The notes under the pieces: generated by a model | Database searches by the model: none | What the model was told of the DNA's origin: nothing | Seen by the model: the letters and a program-made list of their open reading frames with translations, nothing else | NCBI GenBank assembly: GCA_021186555.1 | Contig: JAJKFL010000005.1 | Span: 47,053,635-47,117,634, forward strand | Source of the DNA: Reticulitermes speratus | Lineage: Eukaryota > Arthropoda > Insecta > Blattodea > Rhinotermitidae | Direction: 5' to 3' | Length of the DNA stretch: 64,000 nt | Position numbers and translations under genes: made by a program | Part shown: positions 53,252-64,000 of the stretch, piece by piece | How the letters are laid out: every line of letters begins with the position of its first letter | How positions within the stretch are numbered: the stretch's first letter is position 1

Positions 53252-53677
53252 ACAAGACACGCATTGTACGTATAACGTAACACTTTGGCGCGTTCGCGTA
53301 ACCATTGTTGCCGTGGAAAAGCAATAGGTATTAAATATTACGAGTGTGTGTCTGTATTCTTGCGTTAGTTACACGGCATGGAAATCGAGCATTTGCTGCG
53401 TCGTATTATATTGTCATCTGTGGCCTGTCTGGCTCTACCATATTTTTCCACATTATCTATAAACGACACCACTTTCTGAAAAAAGTTACTGAATATAAAA
53501 TGTGTATTTCCCTTTTCTCTACAACTTTTGTCTGAAGCATTTCTCATTCTAAGAAGAATTCAGCGAGATATTATCATAAATGTACATAGGTCTTCATGTA
53601 AAGTACCGTTATTGTTGACGGATTTTAATCAAACTTGAATTTTCTCGACAGATTTCGAAAAATTCCCAAATATCAAG
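53252..53677 (+). mobile_element. MITE-A copy 3, 3' truncated
   Basis: GACAAGACACGCATTGTACG, GGCGCGTTCGCGTAACCATT and ACTGAATATAAAATGTGTAT match copies 1 and 2. The copy stops after TCCCAAATATCAAGG, before the GCGAACGCGCCTAA end. Confidence 0.85.
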
Positions 53678-54890
53678 GTCAGAGGATGTGAAATGGATTA
53701 ATCTAGCTAGAGACAATTCAGGGACCGGTGTCGTGACTTTGTTAATGATTCTGCAGGAATCGTCATGAATGATGCCGAAGAATAATTTTCTGTTAGTTGC
53801 CGGAAATTACGTTATAAAACGTAGCACTTCTGATAACGATGTGATGTACTTATCAGGAGTTTGCCACGTCACAATTTGCGTCACAGTTTCCGTCGTATCA
53901 TGCCGTTGGCGCTGGGCAGAAAATGGGCAAAGTACGAAATAAATAAAATATAAAAGGGAGGAATAAAATTGAAGAAATGAAATGAAAAAGAAATAAGAGG
54001 AGGAAAAAGGTTATGTAAGGAGGATTGTAAGGAAGTACTAAAAGGAAAGGATAATGGAGAAAACGGAAATGCAAAATTACGGCAACCAGTCCCCTGTGTC
54101 AGGTATCTAACCGTAAATGAATTGACACTGACTCAGTGTGGGAATCTGCGCTGTCCTGTCGTTCGTCGCCGCCAAACTGACCGCAGCACAGTTCAAGTTA
54201 AAAGTGGCGTAAGTTGCAGTATCGTTCCTTTGCACTTTAAACTTTACCAGTTGTAGCAGAGGCGTGTCTTTTTTTTTTTAAACCAGTCTATGGGGAATTT
54301 CTGGGTCACGAAACCATGCGCTTTGGGCAGGTTACAACCGTTCTCAAGGAACATACTGCCCCCTCCACAGCAATAGTCACCACCATAAAAATCTTGGAGG
54401 AGGAGAAGGACAGACTTCCGCGAAATTCTGCTTCAAAAATGTTTGAGTTGAGACTACATTAGAAGACTCGAGTGCACAAATGGTCCATCCTACATCCTTT
54501 TAAATACGCTACGCCACAACAATCATAACATTCAACTCTGTGCAGACTAAGATAAACCACAAATAAGTTTCAAAATCTGACGCGAATCGGCTAAGGAGTT
54601 GCCACCTTTGACCCAGCAACGCAATCGAAGTGACGCGGCAACTTCGAATAAGTTACAAAAAAAAGAGAGAGAATTCTGACAGTCGTTCATCTCGCCAGTA
54701 ATTTCCCGATTTTAAGAGGTTCGTTAACGTGTTCACAAAAGCCGGACGCAGACCTCGTGCCGGGCCAGGTTAATACATCCATTCTCGTCATATCGTATGC
54801 CTATTTATCTGAGACTAACTCGGCTCATCCAGAGTATCGGTTAATTAATAAAATACAACACACAACATGCAGTGGCGAAATTACTACCAT
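53678..54890. other. No gene seen; purine-rich patch
   Basis: A purine-rich tract lies at 53935-54075 (AAAGGGAGGAATAAAATTGA). TTGTCGTTCGTCGCCGCC-type sequence around 54150 is CpG-rich for this window. No frame or splice site convinced me. Confidence 0.4.
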
Positions 54891-54891
54891 A

Positions 54892-55078
54892 TACAGTCGA
54901 ACTCGGTTATAACGTCACGAAAGGCACTCAGTATTTTGTGTCGTTATTGACGAGTGTCGTTATAACCGAGGAGTATAATGCTAAGATTAACAGTGAAGAA
55001 TTAATTGGTACCACAGAATATCTGACGGTGTAGATGGTGTCGTATAAACCGATGTCGTTATAACCGGGTTATGCTGTA
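54892..55078 (+). mobile_element. Pogo-like MITE
   Basis: TACAGTCGAACTCGGTTATA at left and TATAACCGGGTTATGCTGTA at right are inverted ends. The interior matches the 24469 copy base for base in most places (AATTAATTGGTACCACAGAA). Confidence 0.9.
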
Positions 55079-56360
55079 TTTGCACTGCGAAACAACTTAT
55101 TTGTGCCCTATAAAATAATTCAGCGAAAGAAAAAAAAAGCATTTAGAAGTAAACTCTTTAGTGTAGCTCCCAGGTGAGAACACAATCCATCATTCTTGCA
55201 TGATAAGTAATCGCGGGTTGCCATGGCAACGACTTTGTACGTTACAACGTCGGGTGCACTTCGTTGCCAAGTGTCGAGATGTATCGACCCAGACATGGAA
55301 TAGCAGCACAGTAATATGTGGGTCACATGTGGCCCCAGGGTCTGACTGCGGAATGTGGACACGGCCTGGCCACCAAACTGGTTCCACTCACCCAAGTGCC
55401 TGCTACACTTCACAAATCGGCCTGCTGCGCCGAAATGAATCTTTTGTTTCAACTTCTTCAACAGCCGTGGAACAGTTCCATTCATACACACTCGTAGCTG
55501 CATTGTGGCCACTGACACAAGACGGGGATGGGGCAGAAGGAGAAACGGAGGAAGCAAGAAAGCAAGCAAAGCAGACGGAAAAGAATAAGAGAAAGTAGAG
55601 AGATAAAGGAACAATAATCGATTTATCCATCCCCTGGCTGTAATGTACCAACCGCAGTAATCCTCCATGAATAACAACATCCCTTAAACCATCTGTGTCG
55701 GTTTCCTAGATGACCACCATACACGACACGCAGAATCGCCCTCTAAACGCAGAAGGAACATTTCGCAAAATCAGGATATATATCATCTACCCTCTTCCGA
55801 GGATCTGATTATGCCACGCCCACATATGCTGATTACTGGGGAGTAGGGAATGGAAGGAAACGAGGGTGGAATCTAGCAGCTGTACTCTCAAGGGAAATTT
55901 ACCCCTTAGAGCTACAATGGGTGTCAGCCAAGGTCCACATCCGCTTACTGTCGAGGGTGGAAGATTGTGGGGATCGTATAGGGAGAAATGACCAAACAAC
56001 AATCTACGTAATGGTCGGCTTCCCCCTAACAAGCAATTCTGGAAAGGGCTACATTTCATAAACACAAGTACGTTGTTATGGAATGACTATTCTCTGCAGG
56101 AAAGCCCACTAGATGTTTGGTATAACCGAGCCCAAGCGTATATGCAAGTCGTCGTACTTGTGCTAGGAACATTACAGTGACCAAATGCGTCATGAGGACA
56201 TATGGCGAACACTTTCTCTTAACAATGTAACTCCTACGAACAAGAAATCTCGTTTAGAAGCACAAGTCCTTCTGAACTGGCTAACAAGATCCACAAAAAC
56301 CATAAAAATCCCTGACCACGTGTGTTAACTGTCAACCTTTGGCACCTGACCTGACAGAAC
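55079..56360. other. No gene seen
   Basis: The minus frame at 55120-55680 (186 aa) has no recognisable domain and its hydrophobic part is a pyrimidine-rich tract (55535-55610). The rest, to 56360, is without recognised repeats. Confidence 0.4.
55217..55230. promoter_or_regulatory. Perfect X-box-like palindrome
   Basis: GTTGCCATGGCAAC fits the RFX factor consensus GTNRCC-N0-3-RGYAAC exactly. RFX sites drive ciliary genes in animals. No gene start is recognisable nearby, so function is unproven. Confidence 0.35.
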
Positions 56361-56414
56361 AGCCACTACTCTTTATTGTTCACTTTTACTTCCGGTTCCT
56401 GTCCGCAATCCCTT

Positions 56415-56572
56415 TTGACATAAACTTCTTTCTTTGGACTTTGTCCATCGTCTAATTTTTTAATGAAGCATTCATTTATAAAAATTAGACGATGCGACAA
56501 ATCCCAAAAATGCTTCATTAAAATATCAGACGATGGACACAAACCCAAAGAAAGAAGATTATGTCAGAGCGT
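56415..56572. mobile_element. Fold-back element, CATCGTCTAA type
   Basis: TGACATAAACTTCTTTCTTT pairs with AAAGAAAGAAGATTATGTCA. TCCATCGTCTAATTTTTTAA pairs with the TTAAAATATCAGACGATGGA block. An extra TTAGACGATG copy sits at 56486-56495, so the loop itself is partly repeated. Confidence 0.8.
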
Positions 56573-56712
56573 CATATACCATAGTCAGAGACCTGCAGAG
56601 TTCAGCCACCCCTTCCATATACTCTTTATAGTTTGCTTATGGTTCCAGTTGCTGTCCGCCATCAGTTCTGTATTTCTGTACCATTCTTCCCAGCACGGCT
56701 CACTGTTTTATC

Positions 56713-56755
56713 CTGATGATGGAGACAGCAGATTTCTCCGAACAAAACGTTAAAA
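56713..56755 (+). ncRNA. Hammerhead-like remnant
   Basis: CTGATGA (56713-56719) is exact. GGAGA/TCTCC gives a perfect 5-bp helix II. GAAC replaces GAAA at 56740-56743, which should kill activity. Confidence 0.4.
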
Positions 56756-56961
56756 ACAACACGGTGATCTACTGACTTAACCCCACACTTGAGACGTAAG
56801 TGCGTGTGTAACGCTCAATTGTATCAAAGGCTGAGAAATTCCTTAACTCATAAATGTGGGCGTCTTACGATTTAACAACAGAGGGTACCAGCACGAGTGT
56901 AACAAGGCACAATACTGATGCATGTATTTAAGTGGCTGCGAAATTCAGACGGACGCTTCTT

Positions 56962-57000
56962 CTGAGGATGGAGCCATTAGCACCGAAACATGTAGCCTAT
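56962..57000 (+). ncRNA. Hammerhead-like remnant
   Basis: CTGAGGA satisfies CUGANGA. GATGGAGCCATTAGCACC gives an interrupted helix II. GAAAC and ATGTAG follow as at 3.6 and 34.9 kb. Helix I is weak. Confidence 0.4.
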
Positions 57001-57262
57001 CGACATGATAAAAACAGTTCCGATTACGGTCTTTCAGCATGTGACGCTTGGCAGAGAGGAACTGGGAACTGGCATCTCGAAGAAAAGTGTCCCCATCTTT
57101 ATGATACCTACTGCGTCACATGAAGATAACACCGTAACAGCGACGGTACGAATCTTACTTACTTTCTCTACGAACTTTTCATAAGGACTTGTGTTACACC
57201 GAGACGTATTTAAACATTTATCTATTTATTTATTTATTTACGTGATCTGTATCCTATTATTT

Positions 57263-57379
57263 GGGGCACGCGGTGGCGCAGTTGGTGGAGGCACTGCGCT
57301 ACAAGCCGAAAGGTCGTGGGTTCAATTCCCGATACCTCCTGGAACCCTAAGGGCCTGTCCAGGGATCGCTTTATCTTTG

Positions 57380-57416
<37 letters not shown>
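57263..57416 (+). mobile_element. SINE-D with (TTA)n tail
   Basis: GCACGCGGTGGCGCAGTTGG (A-box region), GTCGTGGGTTCAATTCCCG (B-box) and CTGGAACCCTAAGGGCCTGT, ending in (ATT)n at 57379-57414. Confidence 0.8.
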
Positions 57417-57610
57417 AATGGATCTTCAAGAAGTGGGATGGGGGGGGGGCATGGACTGGATTGATATGGCTCAGGATAGGGACAGGTGGCGTGCTGTTGT
57501 GAATGCGGTAATGAACCTTCGGGTTCCCTAAAACGCCGGGAATTTCTTGACTAGCCGACGACCTGTTAGCTTCTCAAGAAGGACTCTGCTCCATGGAGTT
57601 AGTTAGTTTA
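57417..57610 (+). pseudogene. LINE C-terminus and 3' end
   Basis: ATGGATCTTCAAGAAGTGGG reads MDLQEVGWG, then [20 protein letters not shown] and MNLRVP before a stop. It is followed by CGGGAATTTCTTGACTAGCC and GACTCTGCTCCATGGAGTTA. This is the best-preserved copy of this terminus here. It is truncated right at the SINE-D tail. Confidence 0.85.
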
Positions 57611-57614
57611 GTTA

Positions 57615-58470
57615 TCATTATTATACTTCCATCTTTCAGTTCTTCCTCCTCCGCCTATTTTCACACCTCACACCCTTCCGTGCATTGTATTTCTTTCTGT
57701 TCTCTCTTAGTTTCCCTCTTTATATCATTCTTTCATTACCGACAAATGTTGATCATACCAACCAGTTCGGTTTTACAGTTACTGGATGAAAGCCCATTCT
57801 CACAGCGTTGTCACAACTGTTGCTACGGTAGCATCGCTTTCATGGAACCAATAGGAAATGTAATTTGGGGCCACAATCGACGCCAGGTAACGCTAATTTA
57901 CTGGGACAAATACAAACCGTAATTTCGGTTATAGAGTTATTTGCTGGAAGACCGCCTGTTCCTCAGTGCAGCAAATTTCAAACAACAATAGAAACGTCTC
58001 AGAACAAGTCTTCTTATATTGGCTTTACGTCAAATGCAAGACAAATCCATTTTCAGTTCGCTATACTTAGTGAAGTGTAATTAGAAATTTAAGATGTTTC
58101 TAAAGAGTTTTCTTGGAGGCCACAAATATCATTAAACACAAATGACGTCACAAGTATGTATATATGTTAAGTTACTGAATAGCATTCATGTGAAAGTTGC
58201 TTAATAGAAGTGTCCAAGACAAGAACGGATGTTTAGAACTGCTATTCCTATCATAATGTATCTTCATCGTAAGTTGATGGGAGTGGTAATTTCACAATAA
58301 TGATGTCCGGTTTTGAAAAGAGTTTAACGGACAGTTAAATCGATCCCTGAGTGCTTAATTAGCGTCGCTTCATTAATACTGTAATATCGTTAACTTCACC
58401 AGAAGCATTACCACGCAAAATATTCCACACCACAGGCCAGTGATAACGTTACTTCGCCCACATTACAGTA
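57615..58470. other. No gene seen
   Basis: A pyrimidine-rich tract covers about 57625-57750. The remaining sequence is AT-rich without recognised repeats. Confidence 0.4.
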
Positions 58471-58477
58471 AAGTTAT

Positions 58478-58600
58478 CCCTGTGCGGGCCCTGAAGGCAT
58501 ATGAGGAGTGGATGTATAATTCCACACATTCTTCACTTCGACACTAGATGGAGGTAAGTGGTCAGCTTCACGCCCCGGCAGATTTACTCCTACAAAACTA
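58478..58600 (-). mobile_element. SINE-B 3' fragment
   Basis: CCCTGAAGGCATATGAGGAG, TAATTCCACACATTCTTCAC, ACACTAGATGGAGGTAAGTG and CGCCCCGGC match SINE-B on minus. Confidence 0.7.
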
Positions 58601-58737
58601 CGATAATCACGTTATATTATTTTGTATACTCAATGGGACGCCATTTTGAACGGCCGAACAAAAGACGTTTGAGAAACAGTTGACAAGCCTGTGTTACGGA
58701 ATGTAACGTTGGTAACTGTCATAAGAAATGGCCTTTA

Positions 58738-59390
58738 AAACCCAGTGGTCACTTTATGTACCACCAGGTTTACCACTAAAAAATTCTACGTTCTGCCCAC
58801 ACCGTGTATTTGTGTGTTTTGTGTGGATCTCAGAACAAACAGCGATTATTTGACTGTACAGCATTAACTGACTGGTTTGTATAACTGAGACGGAGTGTGT
58901 TTACTGCGCGGTACGGACTGTATTGTGTGTTTTGTGTGGATCTCAGAACAAACAGCGATTATTTCACTGTACAGCATTAACTGATTGGTTTGTATAACTG
59001 AGACGGAGTGTGTTTACTGCGCGGTACGGACTGTATTTATGTGTTTTGTGTGGATCTCAGAACAAACAGCGATTATTTCACTGTACAGCATTAACTGATT
59101 GGTTTGTATAACTGAGACGGTGTGTGTTTACTGCGCGGTACGGACTGTATTATGTGTTTTGTGTGGATCTCAGAACAAACAGCGATTATTTCACTGTACA
59201 GCATTAACTGACTGGTTTGTATAACTGAGACGGAGTGTGTTTACTGCGCGGTACGGGCTGTATTTGTGTGTTTTGTGTGGATCTCAGAACAAACAGCGAT
59301 TATTTCACTGTACAACATTAACTGATCGGTTTGTATAACTGAGACGGAGTGTGTTTACTGCGCGGTACGGACTGAATGTTTAAATATAAT
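58738..59390 (+). repeat. Dispersed repeat D with 113-bp tandem array, five copies
   Basis: The 5' part CCCAGTGGTCACTTTATGTA and TTCTGCCCACACCGTGTATT is single copy. GTGTGGATCTCAGAACAAAC starts at 58821, 58934, 59048, 59161 and 59275, a period of 113-114 bp. Copies differ at only a few positions. Single-copy relatives at 22775, 37205, 38530 and 50275 show the array grew within one member of a dispersed family. Confidence 0.93.
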
Positions 59391-59399
59391 CGAGATTTT

Positions 59400-60580
59400 C
59401 GTCTTTAACATATTTTAATTAAATTTCCAAATTATGCGCTTTAGCATTAACGAAAAATTAAATCTTCGCGACCCTTACTTCAAGTGCCCACTGTCACCAC
59501 TATGTGTTTTTCATAAATTTCCACTTTCATACTTCTCTTACTGGAAGAACAAGCGGGCGAAGCCTGCGGACCTTGTAACAAAGTGATGCTCTCCCCACCC
59601 CCAACCCCCACATAAAAGTGTGTCTTACTTCTCCCTTGCTTTGTCTTAGAAGTGTTAAAACAGTCCTGTTCACATCATCATCCTCTCATCCACGCCTAAA
59701 CCCCATAGTTCTCTGTACAATATATTTGTTATAGTGTGGTAGAACCTCTATCCACACACATCATTCCCGATTATGACAATAATCATTTTAACATTTTAAT
59801 AGTTTTAGCCGCATTTTACGGACTTATATTCCTTCCTCAGCATGTTTTAAAAACAAATTGTGAACCTGAGGGTGGCCTAAAATAGGTCGGAACATGTAGT
59901 TATGCATAATAAATTAAATTTAGTTGTGTCTGGACGATTTCGACTTGATATCTGTCTCTGACCGAAGCTCTGTGTTAACAAAAACCTGCAGGTTTTCGGA
60001 CACCTGGGGTCCTCGCCGATCTATACACGAGGAGGGCTGTGCCTCATTCCCAGCCAATGTTTTCTGATAATCATCCGAGCTGCTTAACAGACGGCACACG
60101 TGATGTGACTTGCCCCACGGGAACTGACGTAACTGACAAGATCCGTCTACCAAAGTTCCTGAAATATGAAGACTTTCTGACAAGCTTTCCGGTCCGATTC
60201 TTGACTTTCACTTGTTACATACGTCACACAATAGACATAACGTTCCGTGTTGTGGTGTTCTGTGTTACAGCACCGTGTTATGGTCCGCCAGATGTGTACC
60301 AGTGTTACTGCTGCCATGCTGCTTACACTGGCAGGAACGGATCTCATAAATGACGACGCACCCGGTGGCCACCTAACGGCTCTTCAACCCATCCGGAACA
60401 CAATTCGAAGGGTGGAAACGTAATGTATCTTTTGCCCTCCCTCATTCTTTCGTGCCGTCTTTACCCAGTACGGTACTTTCGCTCTTTCTCTGTGTTCCTT
60501 CCGCCCCTTTTCATTTTACATTTCTAACAATTTATGCCTGTCTCCTTGTCTCTTTTGCCCTCTTCTATTCGCGATGTTCT
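59400..60580. other. No gene seen
   Basis: GGGTGGCCTAAAATAGGTCG and GAACATGTAG at 59870-59900 look like a further hammerhead-type remnant (GGAAC instead of GAAAC). Frames at 59920-60353 have no domain. Confidence 0.4.
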
Positions 60581-60587
60581 TTCTCCA

Positions 60588-60828
60588 ATTTTGGAAGAGC
60601 TGAAAGCAGAATCTGTTGACCAGAAACTAAGAAGATACAAATCAAACTGGCTACAACATGTAACAAGAATGAACAGCAACAGGATGCCCAAAATAATGCT
60701 GAATGACAGACCAAATGGACGAAGACGACGTGGAAGACCTTTGAAGAGACTATTAGACGAGGCCGAGACAGGTCTATTAAAGCCTAACTAGTGATGGATC
60801 ATCATCATCATCGTCATCATCATCTTAC
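60588..60828 (+). pseudogene. LINE C-terminus with (ATC)n tail
   Basis: The frame reads ELKAESVDQKLRRYKSNWLQ, HVTRMNSNRMPKIMLNDRPN and GRRRRGRPLKRLLDEAETGL, then a stop. This basic, W-containing end is typical of insect non-LTR retrotransposons and differs from the MDLQEV family. (ATC)n units follow at 60797-60826 as the tail. There is no internal stop, so the copy is comparatively young. Confidence 0.85.
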
Positions 60829-60946
60829 TCTTTCCTTATTGTTTCCTTCTCCAACAAAAAAAAAATCATCGGAGGCCGACGAGAAAAACGCGTGTAACTT
60901 AACCATTTCTCCCCTACACCTTTGTGGCGTGAACCTCATGTAGAAT

Positions 60947-61271
60947 TAACACTGTGGCGCGTTCGCGTAATGTGTCTGCCTCCTCGCCTACCGAAACAGC
61001 CTGATATCATTTTACTCCAGAAGAGAGGTTCTATGGCATTTAACGCCGCCAACAACAATAACACGTGCTTGGGTCTTCACGTAAAGTGCCCGATATTTTT
61101 GCCCGACCTTAACCAAATTTGGAATTTCTCGACATAATTTCATGTAAGTCCCCAATATCAAATTTAATGTAAATCTGTCCAGTGAAAGCCGCGCTGATAC
61201 ATGCGGACAGACGGACGGGCGGACATGACGAAGGTAACACGCGGTTTCCGCGACTAGGCGAACGCGCCTAA
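60947..61271 (+). mobile_element. MITE-A copy 5
   Basis: GTGGCGCGTTCGCGTAATGT at left and GGCGAACGCGCCTAA at right are the best inverted ends of the family. CAGACGGACGGGCGGACATG lies near the right end. About 200 bp of middle is missing against copy 1. Confidence 0.85.
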
Positions 61272-61399
61272 GAGCCACTCAGATGCAATTTATTTTGCAC
61301 AGAGGCTGCAGTGACACTTTTCAGACAAATTTTGAACTGAATTTAAGCTTTAACAATGTTTCAGATTAATTTGTTTTGCACCGCGTCTCTGTGGGCTGT

Positions 61400-62030
61400 A
61401 TTACCGACACAGCGGACGCGGTTGGTGCCTCCACCTGGCTTCGACTCTGAAAACGGAGGAAACAAGTCGATCAGAAACGTCGGCAACACAGCCTACTGCC
61501 AAATGGTCCGATATCACAACACGAGGAACATTATCGCAGTTACTGGTTTGTGTTATTGCTGCGTCGTCACAACATCTGTCTGAAACGATAGTTAATGGTA
61601 ACCCGGACATTAACAACGGACAGACTGTGGTACAACCAGCCGTGGTAATGTCTTCACAGCCAGACGTCACTACACCCCCTCCCGTTTTTCCATATCCGGA
61701 TCCGCTGTGACGTCTATAAACATCACAGACAGACATTCTTGTCTGTGAACAGTGCTGCCACATTCACAAAACGGTGACGACCGCTCATAAATGTATATTA
61801 CAGCGCATCAGTGCCCATGATAAGTGGGTCTCCTGTCACCTCAGCATGGCGCGTCCTCAGGTTTGCGGATGGAGGAACGGCCTCAGACACGAAGAGTAGC
61901 TGCGAATATACTGAGTAAACAGTCGCGGACAGCCGACAAGGAGCAGTCCTCCAGTTGTGGGGTTCGGCGAGGAGCTGAGAATTCCTCATCGTAAAGACGT
62001 AACCTTTACGAAACGACATACGGAGCCTCG
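61400..62030. other. Fold-back remnant and unassigned sequence
   Basis: CCTCCACCTGGCTTCGACTC and GATCAGAAACGTCGGCAACA (61427-61490) are decayed fold-back words. The rest shows no gene. Confidence 0.4.
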
Positions 62031-62035
62031 GACCT

Positions 62036-62200
62036 GGTGGGATTTTGTGAACGCGGTAATGAACCTTCAGGTTCCATAAAATGCAGGGAATTTCTCGACT
62101 AGCTGAGGAACTATTAGCTTCTCAAGACATTATGTTCCATGAAGTGAGTGAGTTATTTAGTTGGTTGGTTAGTCAGTCAGTTAATTAATTAATTAGTTAG
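62036..62200 (+). pseudogene. LINE 3' end with (TTAG)n tail
   Basis: GTGAACGCGGTAATGAACCT, GCAGGGAATTTCTCGACTAG, TTATGTTCCATGAAGTGAG, then GTTGGTTAGTCAGTCAGTTA. It ends in the target used by the next SINE. Confidence 0.8.
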
Positions 62201-62202
62201 TT

Positions 62203-62460
62203 GCCGATCACAGTGGCCGCGCGGTCTAAGGCCTGGGTCTACGGCTGCTCGCTTGCTCGGATTGTGGGTTCGAATCCCGCCGGAGGCATGGATGTCTGTC
62301 TCTTGTGAGTGTTGTGTGTTGTCAGGTAGAGGTCGCTGCGTCGGGCTGATCACTCGTCCAGGGGAGTCCTACCGAATGTTGTGTGTCTAAAGTGTGTGAT
62401 CGCGAAACCTCGAAAACATGAGAAGACCTTGGTCCCGTAGGGGCTGTCGAGCCATAGGGG
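62203..62460 (+). mobile_element. SINE-A inserted in LINE tail
   Basis: GCCGATCACAGTGGCCGCGC, B-box GTGGGTTCGAATCCCGCCGG and GGGGCTGTCGAGCCATAGGG. TTAGTTAG-type sequence flanks both sides. The tail carries GAGGGAAG instead of pure A. Confidence 0.9.
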
Positions 62461-62496
62461 GGAGGGAAGTTATAGTTAGTTAGTAGTTAGTTATCA

Positions 62497-62540
62497 GTTA
62501 GTACATCAGTGTTTATCAATCAGTGGACCGCGACTGTCTC
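62497..62540 (+). mobile_element. hAT-like terminus
   Basis: CAGTGTTTATCAATCAGTGG and ACCGCGACTG resemble CAGTGGTTCTCAA-type hAT starts. No partner end was found. A similar CAGCGGTTACTAAAATTTAC is at 63233. Confidence 0.35.
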
Positions 62541-62595
62541 AATTCAAAACTTATGTTATGTGACGAGGCTCTCATTTACTAAAATTACACTGCGT

Positions 62596-62690
62596 CGGTG
62601 GTAAATTAACAAGACATGTGTGTGCAACACTGGTGGAATGACACTGGCAGGCGGAAACCGGAGTACTCGGAGAAAACCCTTTCACAGTGA
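62596..62690 (-). mobile_element. SINE-C fragment
   Basis: CACTGGTGGAATGACACTGG, AAACCGGAGTACTCGGAGAA and AACCC are the inverse of the SINE-C middle. Confidence 0.65.
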
Positions 62691-62862
62691 GTAGGGTACC
62701 TTCACGCCTCGGGCGCTTTACCCCGGGAAGACTGGTATCCAAGACTGGTATCCATTGCATAGGAAGCCTGACAGGCCACAAAGTTGGTCTGGCCGCGGGG
62801 GCAAACAGGAAGTCTCTGTCCCTACTGAGAATCAAAACCGGGTCGTCCAGCCAAGTTACTAG
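62691..62862 (-). mobile_element. SINE-B fragment
   Basis: TTCACGCCTCGGGCGCTTTA, CCGGGAAGACTGGTATCC (duplicated as AAGACTGGTATCC), GAGAATCAAAACCGGGTCGT. The B-box is damaged. Confidence 0.7.
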
Positions 62863-62869
62863 TTTCCAC

Positions 62870-63650
62870 CGCCTTACGGATCACAAGAGACAATGTTCCC
62901 TACACACAGCGCGAAGAACAAGAATCGTGTCTGACAGCAACGGAACTGTAATTAAATTAAGATGGGGCCCTGAAATAACAAAACATCAGTTCCCTCTCAG
63001 CAGCATCTCTGCCACCCACATGCGATCCGCGGTCCAGCGCTCACTGCGCGATAGGGAAGTCACACGTCTGACGTCAAACTAACTCGAGGAATTACTGCTT
63101 CCTGTCCAATGTCCCCTCCAGTCGTCAACTCTACTTTAACAACACTACTTCAGCTGCACATGTTATACACATGACTGGGAATTATGATACAGTCGTGACC
63201 TACGTCAATGCATCCCAGAATTCGACTAAATCAGCGGTTACTAAAATTTACTGCATCTCGCGCCCATCTGGTTTGCAAAGTATGTTCTTGGACCCATATC
63301 AAAAATCGTTTGGGTCAGTTTTTAAGCCACATATACGGTACAACTCCAAAGTAAGACAGAATTAAATATTTATTTTAATTTCACAATGAAATTAAGAAAA
63401 ATATGACGTGTCTCGCACCCTCAAAGAGGGTGACTCACACCTCCAGGGGGTGCGTGAACCCCAGATCAATCAACACCACACTAGATATAAGTACGTATTA
63501 AAGATAACAAGACTACAGGCCTACGTAAGGACCAAATACTGAGAGCGGATTAGGCAGCTCCATCAGCACTCATAAATACGCAAAGAATTAAGTCCTTTCA
63601 TTAACCGTGCTGGATAATTTACTGAATTTATGGTTCATGCGGATTTTTCC
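62870..63650. other. No gene seen
   Basis: Frames at 62687-63082 start in SINE-B and continue without a known domain. CTCAAAGAGGGTGACTCAC at 63419-63438 is a small inverted pair. Confidence 0.4.
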
Positions 63651-63657
63651 TACTACT

Positions 63658-63688
63658 CTTGCTGCTGCTATTACTATACTACTACTAG

Positions 63689-63723
<35 letters not shown>
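63658..63723. repeat. (CTG)n compound microsatellite
   Basis: CTGCTGCTATTACTATACTA leads into TGCTGCTGCTGCTGCTGCTG. The poly-serine frame on minus is an artefact. Confidence 0.95.
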
Positions 63724-63724
<1 letters not shown>

Positions 63725-63726
63725 GG

Positions 63727-64000
63727 GAGGCGTTCGGAAAGTAATGCCTCCGTGAAAGTTTCTCGCGCAAGCGTTGTGACCTTGAAGCGGAACTTGTTCC
63801 AACTTGGTATCATCGTTCCTTGAGTTTCAGCTTGCCGTGGGGTACGGCTTGGTAAACATAGTGGTTTGCGGACTACTCTCTAGTAAGTTCAATATCAATG
63901 CCAAAGCGTGTCACCGATTTTGATAACAAGTCAGTCACATCCACGTTTCGCACAGATCTGTGTCACTGTCAGTGTCCTCACCTATCCGCCTGTTGGCCTC
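63727..64000 (+). mobile_element. Possible mariner-like element, left end
   Basis: GGCGTTCGGAAAGTAATGCC followed by TCCGTGAAAG resembles a mariner-type terminus. The window ends before any transposase frame. This is from memory and weak. Confidence 0.35.

Noticed and set aside
55120..55680. 186-aa minus frame with hydrophobic segment
   Set aside because: No recognisable domain; the hydrophobic part is a pyrimidine-rich tract; no start context or splice support.
1..64000. Bacterial-type operons, phage or virus genes
   Set aside because: No dense coding, ribosome binding sites or viral hallmark proteins; SINEs, LINEs and spliced exons show an insect genome.

Overview
This window looks like eukaryotic nuclear DNA from an insect, most probably a cockroach or termite (Blattodea). 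That is an inference from memory: the tRNA-derived SINEs, the LINE C-terminal peptides and the short fold-back elements resemble repeats that litter cockroach and termite genomes. There are no operons, no ribosome binding sites and no dense coding. Nearly every long open frame is a shadow of a repeat.

One host gene is supported: two internal exons of a Drak/STK17-type (death-associated protein kinase related) serine/threonine kinase on the minus strand at 3967-4179 and 2758-2896. They are joined by a phase-2 intron and have good splice sites. The exons carry the ATP-binding lysine, the basic loop typical of the DAPK family, and the HLDIK catalytic loop. The first coding exon and the 3' half of the kinase were not found here, so most of the window is probably Drak intron or upstream sequence. 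The scale of that intron is inference.

The rest is a layered repeat landscape. Three abundant tRNA-derived SINE families occur: SINE-A (CCAGTGGCCG head), SINE-B (GGCCGGGATAGC head) and SINE-C (GCCGTGGCTCAGG head). Several copies have 12-15 bp target-site duplications. 5'-truncated LINEs occur at 0.7-1.1, 7.7, 10.1-10.5, 39.6, 43, 48.5, 53, 57.5, 60.6 and 62.1 kb. DNA-transposon derivatives include a five-copy GCGTTCGCG family, pogo-like TA-flanked MITEs, hAT-like MITEs (one with an exact 8-bp duplication) and many fold-back elements carrying the CGAAACGTCGG motif. Tandem arrays include a 43-bp satellite (16.0-17.07 kb), a 49-bp minisatellite (9.2 kb), a 39-bp array grown from a SINE tail (6.1 kb), a 43-bp VNTR inside a SINE (45.6-46.1 kb), a 113-bp array (58.8-59.4 kb) and a CTAC higher-order repeat (19.9-20.4 kb).

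The most interesting signal is a set of hammerhead-ribozyme-like motifs (CTGANGA, helix II, GAAA, very short helix III, GTA) at 3.6, 29.9 and 34.9 kb. Looser versions occur in the fold-back elements. The 29.9 kb copy keeps an intact core and lies inside an insertion nested in another transposon. Short hammerheads are known from Penelope-like retroelements and retrozymes; whether these cleave is untested.
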